Origin: an uncultured Atopobiaceae bacterium
Lineage (GTDB): Bacteria > Actinomycetota > Coriobacteriia > Coriobacteriales > Atopobiaceae
DNA: 64,000 bases
Reading direction: 5' to 3'
NCBI GenBank assembly: GCA_910579165.1
Contig: CAJTTF010000001.1
Span: 193,971 to 257,970 of the forward strand
The notes beneath the pieces are model-generated. The model was not told the DNA's origin. It searched no databases and saw only the letters and a list, made by a program, of their open reading frames with translations. Below, piece after piece: positions 52,951-61,748 of this stretch (positions are counted from its first letter, which is position 1; the number at the start of each line of letters is the position of its first letter). A program made the translations under genes and the position numbers.

Positions 52951-53802
52951 ATGCTAGTTACGACTAAAGAGATGCTCTTAGACGCACAGCGCGGACACTA
53001 TGCAGTGGGCGCTTTTAACATTGAAGACCTAGAATTCGTGATGGCAGTTGTTAAAGCAGCTGATGAGATGCAAGCGCCCGTCATCTTGCAGACCACGCCA
53101 GGTTCTGTGAAGTATGCTGGCCTTGATTATTTCTATGCCATGGCGGCTGCAGCTGCTAAAAAGACGCGTGTCCCCGTTGCTCTCCACCTTGATCACGGTG
53201 ATGGCTTCGCGCTTTGCATGCGCGCTATTCACGCTGGCTATACCTCCGTCATGATTGATGGCTCGCACGATCCCTTTGAAACCAATATCGCAATTACCGC
53301 CTCCGTGGCCCGTGTTGGAGCCGCCATGGGAGTGCCAGTGGAAGCAGAGCTTGGCAAGGTGGGCGGCAAGGAAGATGATGGGAAGGATGCTGGTGATGAT
53401 AATCCCTTCACAGACCCCGATGAAGCGAAAGAGTTCGTTCTTAAAACGGGCTGCACCTCGCTTGCTGTAGGAGTTGGCACTGCACACGGCGTCTATAAAG
53501 GTACCCCGCATGTTGAACAAGAGGTTCTTAAAGCGATTGCGTCGGTGGTTGACATACCGCTCGTACTCCATGGTACCAGCGGTGTTCCCGATGAACAGGT
53601 TAAAGAAGCTATCAAAAATGGCGTCTGCAAGGTGAACTATGCCACAGAACTTCGCCAGGCTTATATGCGCGGCTTTATGGATTTCATGAATGAGAATCCT
53701 GATGCTTTTGATCCCAAAAAGCCAGCCGCAAGCGGTATGGCTGAGATTGAAAAAGTTGTCGCTTCTCACATGGAAAACCTGGGTTCTGCTAACAAGGCCT
53801 AA
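52951..53802 (+). CDS. fba: class II fructose-1,6-bisphosphate aldolase
   Basis: 283 residues. Zn-binding LHLDHGDGF, VEAELGKVGGKEDD, HGVYKGTP and PLVLHGTSGVPDEQ. Length fits the short class IIb (GatY/KbaY/FbaA-like) form; tagatose-bisphosphate aldolase activity is possible. RBS AAAAAGGAG. Its own 245-base 5' region separates it from the PfkB gene; pheS follows 15 bases downstream. Confidence 0.92.
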   Translation: MLVTTKEMLLDAQRGHYAVGAFNIEDLEFVMAVVKAADEMQAPVILQTTPGSVKYAGLDYFYAMAAAAAKKTRVPVALHLDHGDGFALCMRAIHAGYTSVMIDGSHDPFETNIAITASVARVGAAMGVPVEAELGKVGGKEDDGKDAGDDNPFTDPDEAKEFVLKTGCTSLAVGVGTAHGVYKGTPHVEQEVLKAIASVVDIPLVLHGTSGVPDEQVKEAIKNGVCKVNYATELRQAYMRGFMDFMNENPDAFDPKKPAASGMAEIEKVVASHMENLGSANKA

Positions 53803-53817
53803 GGATAAGGTGCACCC

Positions 53818-54897
53818 ATGTCCGTTCTTCATAATCTTGACCGTATAGAGCAAGAAGCACTCCTGGATATTACCCAGAAGCAAACACTCGAGGAGCTTGA
53901 TCAAGTACGCGTGGCGCTTATCGGGAAGAAAGGTTCACTTACTCAGATTCTGCGCTCCATGAATACACTCACCGTTGAGGAGCGTCCCAAGGTTGGCAAG
54001 CGAGCCAATGAAGTGCAAAGGACGATAGAAGGCGCCCTTGCCGAGAAAAAAGAAGAGCTTGCAGCAAAAGAATTAGAACAGCGCATCAGTCAAAGCGCAC
54101 TAGATATCACGCTGCCAGGAAGGCGTCAGGCGCATGGCGCACGTCACGTTATTTCGCAAATTGTGCGCGAAATTGAAAGCATCTTTATCGGCCTTGGTTA
54201 TACCGTAGAGACTGGTCCTTACGTGGAGACCGAGTATTACAACTTTACGTCGCTTAACGCACCACAGGATCATCCATCGCGCTCGCCGCGTGACACCTTT
54301 TATATTGAGGACCTGACAGAATCATGTGACGAGAAGAGCGCCTTTAGCGCACACCTCGTTTCAGATGTATTGCTTAGGACACAAACGAGTCCTGTTCAAA
54401 TGCGCGTAATGGAAGCCCAGGAACCTCCCATTTATATGCTGAGTCCCGGAAGGGTATTTCGACCTGACACTCCAGACGCCAACCATCTGCCACAGTTCAC
54501 CCAGATTGAGGGCCTTGTAGTGGATAAGGGCATTACGTTTGCTGACCTCAAGGGCACCCTTGATCATATGACACGCGCTCTTTTTGGTCAGGATAGAAAG
54601 ACGCGCTATCGTCCTCATTTCTTTCCTTTCACAGAACCCAGTTGCGAAGTGGATGTTTCGTGCGGCGTTTGCGGCGGCAATGGATGTCGTTTTTGTAACC
54701 ATACGGGTTGGCTTGAGATTTTAGGCGCCGGCATGGTTGATCCCAACGTACTTGCTTACGCCAAGATTGATGCGGATGTCTATAGTGGATTCGCTTTTGG
54801 CATAGGTGCTGAGCGCGTGGCGGCGCTTCGTTATAATCTGCCCGACCTTCGTCTGCTTACCACAGGCGACATGCGCTTCCTCAAACAGTTCTCCTAG
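53818..54897 (+). CDS. pheS: phenylalanyl-tRNA synthetase alpha chain
   Basis: 359 residues. N-terminal coiled coil (1-~95), class II motif 2 region LSPGRVFRPDTPDANHLPQF, FFPFTEPSCEVDVSC, and motif 3 GFAFGIGAERVAALRYNL. A Cys-rich CGVCGGNGCRFCNHTGW loop is seen, as in many bacterial PheS. RBS AAGGATAAGG. No T-box leader: the gene follows fba directly. Confidence 0.97.
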   Translation: MSVLHNLDRIEQEALLDITQKQTLEELDQVRVALIGKKGSLTQILRSMNTLTVEERPKVGKRANEVQRTIEGALAEKKEELAAKELEQRISQSALDITLPGRRQAHGARHVISQIVREIESIFIGLGYTVETGPYVETEYYNFTSLNAPQDHPSRSPRDTFYIEDLTESCDEKSAFSAHLVSDVLLRTQTSPVQMRVMEAQEPPIYMLSPGRVFRPDTPDANHLPQFTQIEGLVVDKGITFADLKGTLDHMTRALFGQDRKTRYRPHFFPFTEPSCEVDVSCGVCGGNGCRFCNHTGWLEILGAGMVDPNVLAYAKIDADVYSGFAFGIGAERVAALRYNLPDLRLLTTGDMRFLKQFS

Positions 54898-54939
54898 GAC
54901 GATACAGAGACTCATTAAAACGCAGGAAGTAGGAAAACA

Positions 54940-57498
54940 ATGCGCGTTTCTCTTGAATGGTTAAAAACACTCGTTGATACACAGGGGCGCAGCCCTGAGG
55001 ATATTGCGAAAAATCTTGTGTGTACGGGCACGGAGGTAGAAGGAATAGAAAAAGTTGGCGAGGCCCTTGAGCATGTTGTTGTGGGTTACGTGGAGACGTG
55101 TGAGCCTCATCCAGATTCTGATCACATGCACGTAACGTCCGTTAACGTAGGCGAGCACAATGTAGATGAGGATGGGAAGCCCCAACCACTCCAAATTGTT
55201 TGCGGCGCTCCCAACATTACCGCAGGCATTAAAGTTCTCGTTGCCATGGTAGGGGCAATGCTTCCGGGTGATTTTAAGATCAAAAAGGCAAAGCTGCGCG
55301 GCGTGTCATCCGTGGGCATGATTTGCAGCGCGCGTGAGTTAGGCGTTGGCAAGAAGCACGATGGGATCATGGTGCTTCCTGACGATACGCCCCTAGGAAT
55401 GGCTGCTGCAGAATTTTTAGGAACGGGTGATGCTATTCTTACGTGCGAGGTCACGCCTAATCGCCCCGACTGTCTCAACATGGTTGGTTTTGCGCGCGAA
55501 GTGGCGGCCACGCTTAACTCTGATCTTCTCGGAAGCGAACGCATTGACGCCGACAAAAACAATCCCTCTGTAACACATGAGATTGCGCCTGCAACTAATA
55601 CGTATATAAACGTGCAGCTTGCAGACGAAGGGGAGCGCTGTATGCGTTATATTGCGCGCGTCCTCACCGATTGCGAAGTTAAAGAGAGCCCCGCCTGGTT
55701 GCAGGAGAGAATAGAGGCAGCTGGCACGCGTCCTATCAACAACATTGTTGATGTTACCAACTACGTTCTCTATCTTGTTGGGCAACCGCTGCATGCTTTC
55801 GATTTAGATAAGCTCAAAAAACTTGCGGGTTCGGACAATCCTTGCCTTGTTGTTCGCCCAGCGCGCGATGGTGAAAAGCTCACAACGCTCGACGGCGAGG
55901 AGCGCACGCTTACACCCGATAACACGCTTATCTGTGTAGCTGCCTCATCCCAGGAGAGCGATCTCGACAAGAGCATTCCTGTAGCTTTAGCTGGTGTTAT
56001 GGGAGGCGCTAATTCTGAGATTGATGAAAATACTACAAACGTGGTTTTGGAATCAGCCGCTTTTACACCATCCTTTACGAGCAGAACCTCTCGTGACCTT
56101 AATCTTATCAGTGAGTCATCAATCCGCTTTGAACGTGGTGTTGATGCGAACGGTTGCGCGCGCGCCGCAGAAATTGCTAGCGCACTTCTGGAAACCTGTG
56201 CCAGCGCGCATATTGCGCAAACGCCTATTGATTGCTATCCAAATCCTCAAGAGCCCCTTGTTATTGATTTATCTACAGCGCATACGTGTGCCCTTGCGGG
56301 AATAGCTATTCCAACTAACTTCATGGTTGAGCGCCTACAAAAACTAGGCTGCAAAATCCTTGCGCAAAAAGAAGCCAACGAAAATCGCAAAGGGCTTCAA
56401 GATGTCAAAACAACCATCCTCTCCGTTCAAGTTCCCACCTATCGCCCTGATCTCACGCGTGAGATAGATCTTGTTGAAGAAGTAGTCCGCCTTTGGGGCA
56501 TGGAAAAAATCGAGGCTCATATCCCTGCTGCAAAAGATCATGCGGGTGGCTATACCACAGACCAGGTATGGCAAGAGCGTATCAAAGAGACGCTGGAGAC
56601 GGCAGCCATATCTGAAACTATTTCCTACACGTTTGCTTCACCGGATGATCTGGCGCTCGTTGGAGAGCACGATGAAAACATCGTTCCTGTGCGCCTATTG
56701 AGCCCCCTATCGCAAGAAGAAGGATTCTTGCGTCAGTCGCTCATTCCTGGTCTCTTAAAGGCCATTGCCTACAATCTTGCCCATGGTGTGGAAGACGTGT
56801 CGCTCTACGAGCAGGACCGTGTATTCTTTGCTCACAAAGGCGAGAAGCAACCCGAAGAGCCAACGTATCTCTCGACAGTATTATGTGGCCAGAGACAAGC
56901 GGATACATGGGATGAGCACGTAACGCCCCTGAGCTTCTATGACGCAAAAGGAGCGCTAGAAGATGTATTTGCATCGCTTCATATTCACAAATATCGATTC
57001 AAGCCCGTTGATGCAGACGACTTCAAGTGGCTTTTCCCAGGACGTGCAGCCCAGGTTGTTGTAAACAAGAAGATAATTGGTTGGGTTGGAGAGATTCACC
57101 CTCTTACTCTAAAACGTTTTGATATAGAAAAGCCCGTCATTGCTTTTGAGCTCAACCAAGACGAGCTTCTGGCAGCCGCAACGGCCCGCGTGAAGTTCCG
57201 GGAGATTTCTCCCTATCCCACCATCGACATGGATCTTGCCATTGTGGTTGATGAGGAGAAGTCATACGCGCAGTGCTTGAATCAGATTCGCAGAAGCGCT
57301 GGCAAGTATCTAAAGGATGTCCGCCTCTTTGATGTGTATCGCGACGAGAATCGCCTTGGGAAGGATAAGAAATCAATGGCTTTCTCGCTCACTTTTTCTG
57401 GCGGAGATAGAACACTTACCCAAGACGAAGTTGACAAAAGCATGGAGGTGCTCGTCGAGAAGATTAAGCAATCGCTCCAAGCGGAGGTCCGCGCATAA
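54940..57498 (+). CDS. pheT: phenylalanyl-tRNA synthetase beta chain
   Basis: 852 residues. N-terminal tRNA-binding EMAP-like domain (VVGYVETCEPHPDSDHM; ICSARELGVGKKHDG), B3/4 editing domain (NIVDVTNYVLYLVGQPLHAF), B5 (VQVPTYRPDLTREIDLVEEV), and C-terminal FDX-ACB domain (SPYPTIDMDLAIVVDEE; LFDVYRDENRLGKDKKSMA). Length slightly above usual. Operon with pheS (42-base gap). Confidence 0.97.
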   Translation: MRVSLEWLKTLVDTQGRSPEDIAKNLVCTGTEVEGIEKVGEALEHVVVGYVETCEPHPDSDHMHVTSVNVGEHNVDEDGKPQPLQIVCGAPNITAGIKVLVAMVGAMLPGDFKIKKAKLRGVSSVGMICSARELGVGKKHDGIMVLPDDTPLGMAAAEFLGTGDAILTCEVTPNRPDCLNMVGFAREVAATLNSDLLGSERIDADKNNPSVTHEIAPATNTYINVQLADEGERCMRYIARVLTDCEVKESPAWLQERIEAAGTRPINNIVDVTNYVLYLVGQPLHAFDLDKLKKLAGSDNPCLVVRPARDGEKLTTLDGEERTLTPDNTLICVAASSQESDLDKSIPVALAGVMGGANSEIDENTTNVVLESAAFTPSFTSRTSRDLNLISESSIRFERGVDANGCARAAEIASALLETCASAHIAQTPIDCYPNPQEPLVIDLSTAHTCALAGIAIPTNFMVERLQKLGCKILAQKEANENRKGLQDVKTTILSVQVPTYRPDLTREIDLVEEVVRLWGMEKIEAHIPAAKDHAGGYTTDQVWQERIKETLETAAISETISYTFASPDDLALVGEHDENIVPVRLLSPLSQEEGFLRQSLIPGLLKAIAYNLAHGVEDVSLYEQDRVFFAHKGEKQPEEPTYLSTVLCGQRQADTWDEHVTPLSFYDAKGALEDVFASLHIHKYRFKPVDADDFKWLFPGRAAQVVVNKKIIGWVGEIHPLTLKRFDIEKPVIAFELNQDELLAAATARVKFREISPYPTIDMDLAIVVDEEKSYAQCLNQIRRSAGKYLKDVRLFDVYRDENRLGKDKKSMAFSLTFSGGDRTLTQDEVDKSMEVLVEKIKQSLQAEVRA

Positions 57499-57603
57499 GA
57501 GGTGTTGCACCATAATAAGCGAGCGATTAGATTAAGCGCACATACTTCTATTGCATGCTGGGGATAGGTAATCGGAAAGAAAAGGTTGCTAAGACAAAAA
57601 AGA

Positions 57604-57678
57604 TGGTGGGCGATAAGAGATTTGAACTCCTGACCTTAGCCGTGTAAAGGCTCTGCGCTACCGCTGCGCCAATCGCCC
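57604..57678 (-). tRNA. tRNA-Val (anticodon TAC)
   Basis: Read on the minus strand: acceptor GGGCGAT/ATCGCCC, D-arm GCGC/GCGC, anticodon loop TTTACAC giving TAC, T-arm AGGAG TTCAAAT CTCTT, and encoded CCA end (75 bases). One mismatch at the base of the anticodon stem. It lies convergent to pheT and divergent from the MurE-like gene; TAAAAT about 30 bases upstream may be its -10. Confidence 0.92.
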
Positions 57679-57732
57679 AGTCCAAAAGAATGGGGTTATT
57701 TTAGCAGAAGTTTTCAAGAAGAAAGAATGCCC

Positions 57733-59529
57733 ATGTCTAATAACGAAAATGGATTTCCTGTTCTCTCAGATGTTCTTTGTCTTTTGCAAACTAAGAAGCT
57801 TCTGAAAAGCTCTTCCGTATCTCCTAAAGAAGCTCGCTCCCTTAAGGTGCGCGGTGCAAGTGCTGACTCACGGAACGTGACACCCGGAAACATTTTTATC
57901 TGTAAGGGTTCTGCCTTTAAACCCGCCTACGTTGCCCAGGCGCTAGAGAGGGGAGCGGTTGCGGTTATCTGTAGTCCTCAGTGGGAATCCGCTGTTCAAG
58001 AAGAAATTGAAAACGCTCAAACGCGAGCCTCAGCTCAGCTTCAACCCCAACCCCAATGCCAATGCCAGGATAAAACACCTAGCACAGTTCCGCTTCTCGT
58101 GGTGGATGACATGAGGCGAGCCATGGCTGAAGCTTCCGCTCTTGCGTGGGGGCACCCCAATCAAAGTCTCCGCATTATTGGCGTGACGGGAACGAAGGGG
58201 AAGTCAACCACCACTTCCATGGTCAAGGCGCTTCTCGACGAGATAACAGGAGATGCTTCTCAAACCGCTTACCTCGGCACGCACCATATTTTCAATGGAA
58301 AAGAAACGCATGAGACGCCCAATACTACACCGGAGCCTCCTGATCTCTGGCGTACGCTTTATGAAGCTGCAAGCAATGGTTGCACGTATGTGGTGATGGA
58401 GGTTTCAAGTCAGGCACTGAAGTATGACCGAACGCACGGTCTTGCCTTTGACGTTGCTTGCTTTCTCAACATTGGTACCGATCACATTTCTGATGTGGAG
58501 CATCCAACCTTTGAGGATTACTTGCAATCCAAGTTGCGCATCTTTGATCAGACCCGCAATGTTGTGCTTAATATCGATACGGCGCACTTTCAGGAGGTTG
58601 AAAACTATCTGCAGGAGCACCTCGGTTTCCAAAAGCAAGAGACTTTTCCTGGCGCTTCTCTTCTTGGTTTTCCGCAAGATGAAACCTATGAAAACGCGCC
58701 AACTTTGTCCGAAGAGACCACGAGAGCGATGCCGTCCCAAACGCCCACAACTGAAACCCTTATGCTCTCAGTGCCGTTGACAACAGTTTCCCTTGTAAAT
58801 CATGAAGCTGATTACTACGCCTCTGATATCACCGTAGAAAACGACACACGCCAGTCCATGTGCTTTACTTTGCATACACCCACCTTTGCACAAACGCTCA
58901 CGCTAGGGATGAGCGGCGAACACAATGTGCTTGATGCCGTCGCTGCTCTTGCCATTATTGGCAATCTTGATATCCCAGATGCCAAGCAGAAAGCGGCCGC
59001 CGAATCGGTTTTGCCTCATATGGGCATTCCCGGCAGGATGGAAATCATCTCCTCGCCCGATAACTGCATCGTTGGAGTTGTTGATTACGCCCATAACGAT
59101 ATTTCGTTTGAAACGTTCTTTAACACGATAAAGAAGAACTACCCAGACGCCTACGTCATAGCCCTCTTTGGTGTGAGCGGAGGCAAGGCCCTCAATCGCT
59201 ATCAAGATCTTCCACGCGTTGCTTCTCAATACGCGCATTTTCTTTTCCTCACGTCCGATGAACCAGGTGATGTGGATCCGCACTTGCTTCTAGATGAAAT
59301 GGAAAAGGGGGTGGCAGCGGGCGTCCCGTATACAAAAGAAGTTGACCGAGAAAGAGCTGTAGATCTTGCGTACGCCAAAGCACAAGAACTTCTCAAAAGG
59401 GGAGAAGCGACCCAAGTGGTTATATGTGCGCTTGGCAAAGGGGACGAAACGTCAATGGAAGTAGACGGCAAGACAGTTTCCATTGAACCAGATCTTCCGC
59501 ACTTAAAGCGCCTCCTGTCACAGAACTAA
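57733..59529 (+). CDS. murE: MurE-type UDP-MurNAc-tripeptide ligase
   Basis: 598 residues from the ATG at 57733 (57727 also possible). Mur ligase fold: VRGASADSRNVTPGNIFICK, P-loop VTGTKGKSTTTSMVKALL, NTTPEPPDLWRTL, the VMEVSSQALKYDR box, MSGEHNVLDAVAALAI and GKGDETSMEVDG at the end. The C-terminal site that in DAP-adding enzymes reads DNPR is here TSDEPGDVDPHLL, so meso-DAP is unlikely as substrate; L-Lys or another amino acid is inferred. Two low-complexity inserts (Gln/Pro/Cys near 100; Thr/Glu/Pro near 310-345) explain the length over the usual ~490. Confidence 0.85.
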   Translation: MSNNENGFPVLSDVLCLLQTKKLLKSSSVSPKEARSLKVRGASADSRNVTPGNIFICKGSAFKPAYVAQALERGAVAVICSPQWESAVQEEIENAQTRASAQLQPQPQCQCQDKTPSTVPLLVVDDMRRAMAEASALAWGHPNQSLRIIGVTGTKGKSTTTSMVKALLDEITGDASQTAYLGTHHIFNGKETHETPNTTPEPPDLWRTLYEAASNGCTYVVMEVSSQALKYDRTHGLAFDVACFLNIGTDHISDVEHPTFEDYLQSKLRIFDQTRNVVLNIDTAHFQEVENYLQEHLGFQKQETFPGASLLGFPQDETYENAPTLSEETTRAMPSQTPTTETLMLSVPLTTVSLVNHEADYYASDITVENDTRQSMCFTLHTPTFAQTLTLGMSGEHNVLDAVAALAIIGNLDIPDAKQKAAAESVLPHMGIPGRMEIISSPDNCIVGVVDYAHNDISFETFFNTIKKNYPDAYVIALFGVSGGKALNRYQDLPRVASQYAHFLFLTSDEPGDVDPHLLLDEMEKGVAAGVPYTKEVDRERAVDLAYAKAQELLKRGEATQVVICALGKGDETSMEVDGKTVSIEPDLPHLKRLLSQN

Positions 59530-59633
59530 TCGTTCGGGCCCTTCGCTTCTCGCAAAACTATTCATCTATATTTCTGCCAAGCCGTTCCGTCAACTTTTCT
59601 CCTTAAGAGTGCCCACACAACGAGCGCTCACCA

Positions 59634-59789
59634 TTCGTAATCTCCTCAGAACACACCCCATCCTCCTTAGAACACACATCCTATCTCCTCAGAACACACG
59701 TCCAACCTCCTCAGAACACACGTCCAACCTCCTCAGAACACACGCTCAATCTTCTGAGGACACGTGCCTAATCTCCTCAGGACACACAC
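59634..59789. repeat. 22-bp tandem repeat array (about seven units)
   Basis: Units of 21-23 bases with core CTCCTCAGAACACAC. Two neighbours, 59701-59722 and 59723-59744, are identical over all 22 bases; outer units carry substitutions (one has TTCTGAGGACACGTG). A unit length not divisible by three and no RBS argue against coding. Likely variable in copy number between strains. Confidence 0.9.
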
Positions 59790-59800
59790 CAAAAATGTGC

Positions 59801-59829
59801 TTGAGGAAAGGCTTTTGATACGCTAGAAT
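59801..59829 (+). promoter_or_regulatory. predicted promoter of the C-rich small RNA
   Basis: -35 TTGAGG (59801-59806), exactly 17-base spacer, -10 TAGAAT (59824-59829). The first hairpin base pair lies seven bases downstream, where the transcript should start. Confidence 0.65.
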
Positions 59830-59835
59830 CTCCCT

Positions 59836-59942
59836 GAGGTCCTAGACCTCCCTTTGCCGCATTCCACCCCCCCACCTCCATGCGGCAGAGGTTATGCCCT
59901 GCCGTGCTCCACCTCCACCTTCACACGGCAGGGTTTTCTTTT
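59836..59942 (+). ncRNA. C-rich small RNA, 6C-RNA-like candidate
   Basis: About 105 bases, three hairpins in a row. H1 is GAGGTC-CTA-GACCTC (59836-59850). H2 has a 12-bp stem with one G-T pair (59851-59862 with 59880-59891) around a loop with seven consecutive C. H3 is CCCTGCCGTG/CACGGCAGGG (59897-59906, 59924-59933) with a CCACCTCC loop, followed by a T-run. Both large loops are C-rich and complementary to GGAGG ribosome-binding sites. The actinobacterial 6C RNA class is defined by two stem-loops with runs of C; this fits in kind but I cannot test the covariance model. Confidence 0.65.
59897..59942 (+). terminator. rho-independent terminator (3' hairpin of the small RNA)
   Basis: 10-bp GC-rich stem, 17-base pyrimidine loop, then TTTTCTTTT. 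Strong by eye. It also insulates murI from the MurE-like gene. Confidence 0.85.
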
Positions 59943-60033
59943 GGCAGTCGGTAGGGGATAATACTTTGGCGTTATCGGCCTCACACTAAATAATCAGGCT
60001 TCATACTAACTTCAACACTAAGAAAGCGTTTGG

Positions 60034-60924
60034 ATGGCAGATTCAAGACCCATAGGTATTTTCGATTCAGGGTTGGGTGGACTAACCATTGCGCGCAAAC
60101 TCGCCGATACGATGCCCCATGAAACATTTCTCTATTTTGGAGATACCCTGCGCTGCCCATACGGAAAGAAATCTCCTGAGGAGGTGCTGCAGTTTTCTAA
60201 AGAGATTGCTGCTTGGCTCCTACAGCGCGATATCAAGCTTCTTGTGATCGCGTGCAACACTGCCACGGCCGCTGCGTACACCACGCTTAAAGAAACGCTC
60301 CCAATTCCTGTTATCGGTGTCATAGAGCCAGGCGCTAAGGCCGGGATTGAAAAATCAAGCAATAAGCGCATTGGGGTTCTTGCAACAGAGGCAACCGTTA
60401 CATCAGCCGCTTACTTAGATGCAATACATACACTCAATCCAAAAGCAAAGGTGTTTCAAGCGGCAAGCCCTGACTCGGTAGACTTTGTAGAGGGGTTGAT
60501 GGCAACGGCTCCTGAAAAAGAAGAAATTTGGCTGCAGTATGACACTGAGCATCTTTTAGCAAAGGCGCTGCCTATTGCAGAGCGGGACTGTAAAGCTCTT
60601 AAAGAGGCTGAGGTGGACACCGTTATTCTGGGTTGCACGCATTTTCCACTTCTGAAGCCTATTTTTCAAAAGGTTTTTGGGACTGGCGTTACGCTTGTGA
60701 GCTCAGCTGAGGAGACACAAAAAGCGGTAGCGGCGTGCCTGGTAGACAAGAATATAAAAGCCTCAGAGCAACACATGCCGCACCATAAGTTTGCGACCAC
60801 AGCCGATGCCATCGAACGCTTTAGTCGCGGTGGTTCCTTCATTTTTGGACGCCCGCTTTACGAAGTGCAGCCGGTATCGCTTGCTTCACTAAGATCGCCT
60901 ACCTCATTCACCTCGCTCACGTAG
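60034..60924 (+). CDS. murI: glutamate racemase
   Basis: 296 residues. GIFDSGLGGLTIARKL, YFGDTLRCPYG, catalytic Cys in IACNTATAAAYTTL and GCTHFPLLKP. Supplies D-Glu for peptidoglycan. The last ~15 residues (LASLRSPTSFTSLT) are Ser/Thr-rich and their DNA is mildly repetitive. No strong RBS (AAGAAAGCG). Probably one operon with rdgB and perhaps nagB. Confidence 0.96.
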   Translation: MADSRPIGIFDSGLGGLTIARKLADTMPHETFLYFGDTLRCPYGKKSPEEVLQFSKEIAAWLLQRDIKLLVIACNTATAAAYTTLKETLPIPVIGVIEPGAKAGIEKSSNKRIGVLATEATVTSAAYLDAIHTLNPKAKVFQAASPDSVDFVEGLMATAPEKEEIWLQYDTEHLLAKALPIAERDCKALKEAEVDTVILGCTHFPLLKPIFQKVFGTGVTLVSSAEETQKAVAACLVDKNIKASEQHMPHHKFATTADAIERFSRGGSFIFGRPLYEVQPVSLASLRSPTSFTSLT

Positions 60925-60959
60925 CACACGTAGTTCACATCGCATAAGGAGATGTCTAA

Positions 60960-61631
60960 ATGGAGACAGAACAAATAACACTGGCCGCCCTCAAGGAGAC
61001 CGATGGCATTGTTGTGGCCACAGGCAACAAAGGAAAGGTTAAAGAGATTAAAGCAATCCTTGGCCCTCTCTTGCCCGGTCGTAATTTCTACGCGTTAAGC
61101 GAAATTGCGCTCGACGAGTATGTTGAACCCGAGGAAAACGGTGATACGTTTGCTCAAAATGCGTTCATTAAGGCGAAGACGGCCCAGGAGCGCCTAGGCG
61201 TTACGGCCATAGCTGACGACTCGGGGCTTTGCGTTGATGCCTTGGATGGTGCTCCCGGGATTTTCTCGGCACGATGGGCAGGAGCTCATGGCGACGACCA
61301 TGCCAATAATGTGAAGCTCTTAGATGAACTTGCCAAACGAGGCGCAAATACACCTGAGGAAAGAAAAGCGCACTTTGTAAGCAGCGTCGCGCTCGTTTTT
61401 GCCGACGGTACTATGCTGACAGGAGAGGGAACTTGCAAGGGTTCCATTGCAACGCAGGAAGCCGGATCAAACGGCTTTGGGTATGACCCCATCTTTCTAA
61501 CGGATGCGCTGGGGGGCGAGACAACTACGGCGCAAATATCAGCTGAAGAGAAGAACCAGATTTCTCACCGCTCTAAAGCTTTGCGAGAACTTGCGGTCGC
61601 GCTCCAAGAATTCCTTACGAATAAACGATAG
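60960..61631 (+). CDS. rdgB: XTP/dITP diphosphatase (RdgB/HAM1)
   Basis: 223 residues. VVATGNKGKVKEIKAIL, IADDSGLCVDALDGAPGIFS, EAGSNGFGYDPIF and SHRSKALREL. Hydrolyses deaminated purine nucleotides. RBS AAGGAG; 35 bases after murI, a pairing common in Gram-positives. Confidence 0.97.
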   Translation: METEQITLAALKETDGIVVATGNKGKVKEIKAILGPLLPGRNFYALSEIALDEYVEPEENGDTFAQNAFIKAKTAQERLGVTAIADDSGLCVDALDGAPGIFSARWAGAHGDDHANNVKLLDELAKRGANTPEERKAHFVSSVALVFADGTMLTGEGTCKGSIATQEAGSNGFGYDPIFLTDALGGETTTAQISAEEKNQISHRSKALRELAVALQEFLTNKR

Positions 61632-61748
61632 AATGCAAGGTGCACGTTGTAAGGCGACAGAGTTCCACGCGAGACAACGCTAACGTTCTTTGTAGTGGAT
61701 GGTTATATGCGTGGTTAGTTATAGATAGTTTTAGAGAGGAACCAAAAT

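Larger units (their letters stand above)
59530..60033 (+). other. intergenic region holding repeat array and small RNA
   Basis: 504 bases between the MurE-like gene and murI. It contains, in order, a 22-bp tandem array, a promoter, a three-hairpin RNA with terminator, and the short murI leader. The frame at 59609-59818 is produced by the repeat and is not a gene. Confidence 0.7.

Noticed and set aside
53803..53817. T-box leader for pheS-pheT
   Set aside because: Only 15 bases separate fba and pheS; no room or sequence for a T-box.
53029..53904. 291-codon minus-strand frame antisense to fba/pheS
   Set aside because: Fully covered by a certain gene on the other strand; His/Ile/Asn-rich shadow translation.
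59634..59789. Possible CRISPR array
   Set aside because: Units are adjacent with no unique spacers of constant length, and no cas genes are in the window.
59609..59818. 69-codon plus-strand frame over the repeat array
   Set aside because: Generated by the 22-bp repeat; unit length shifts frame and no RBS is present.
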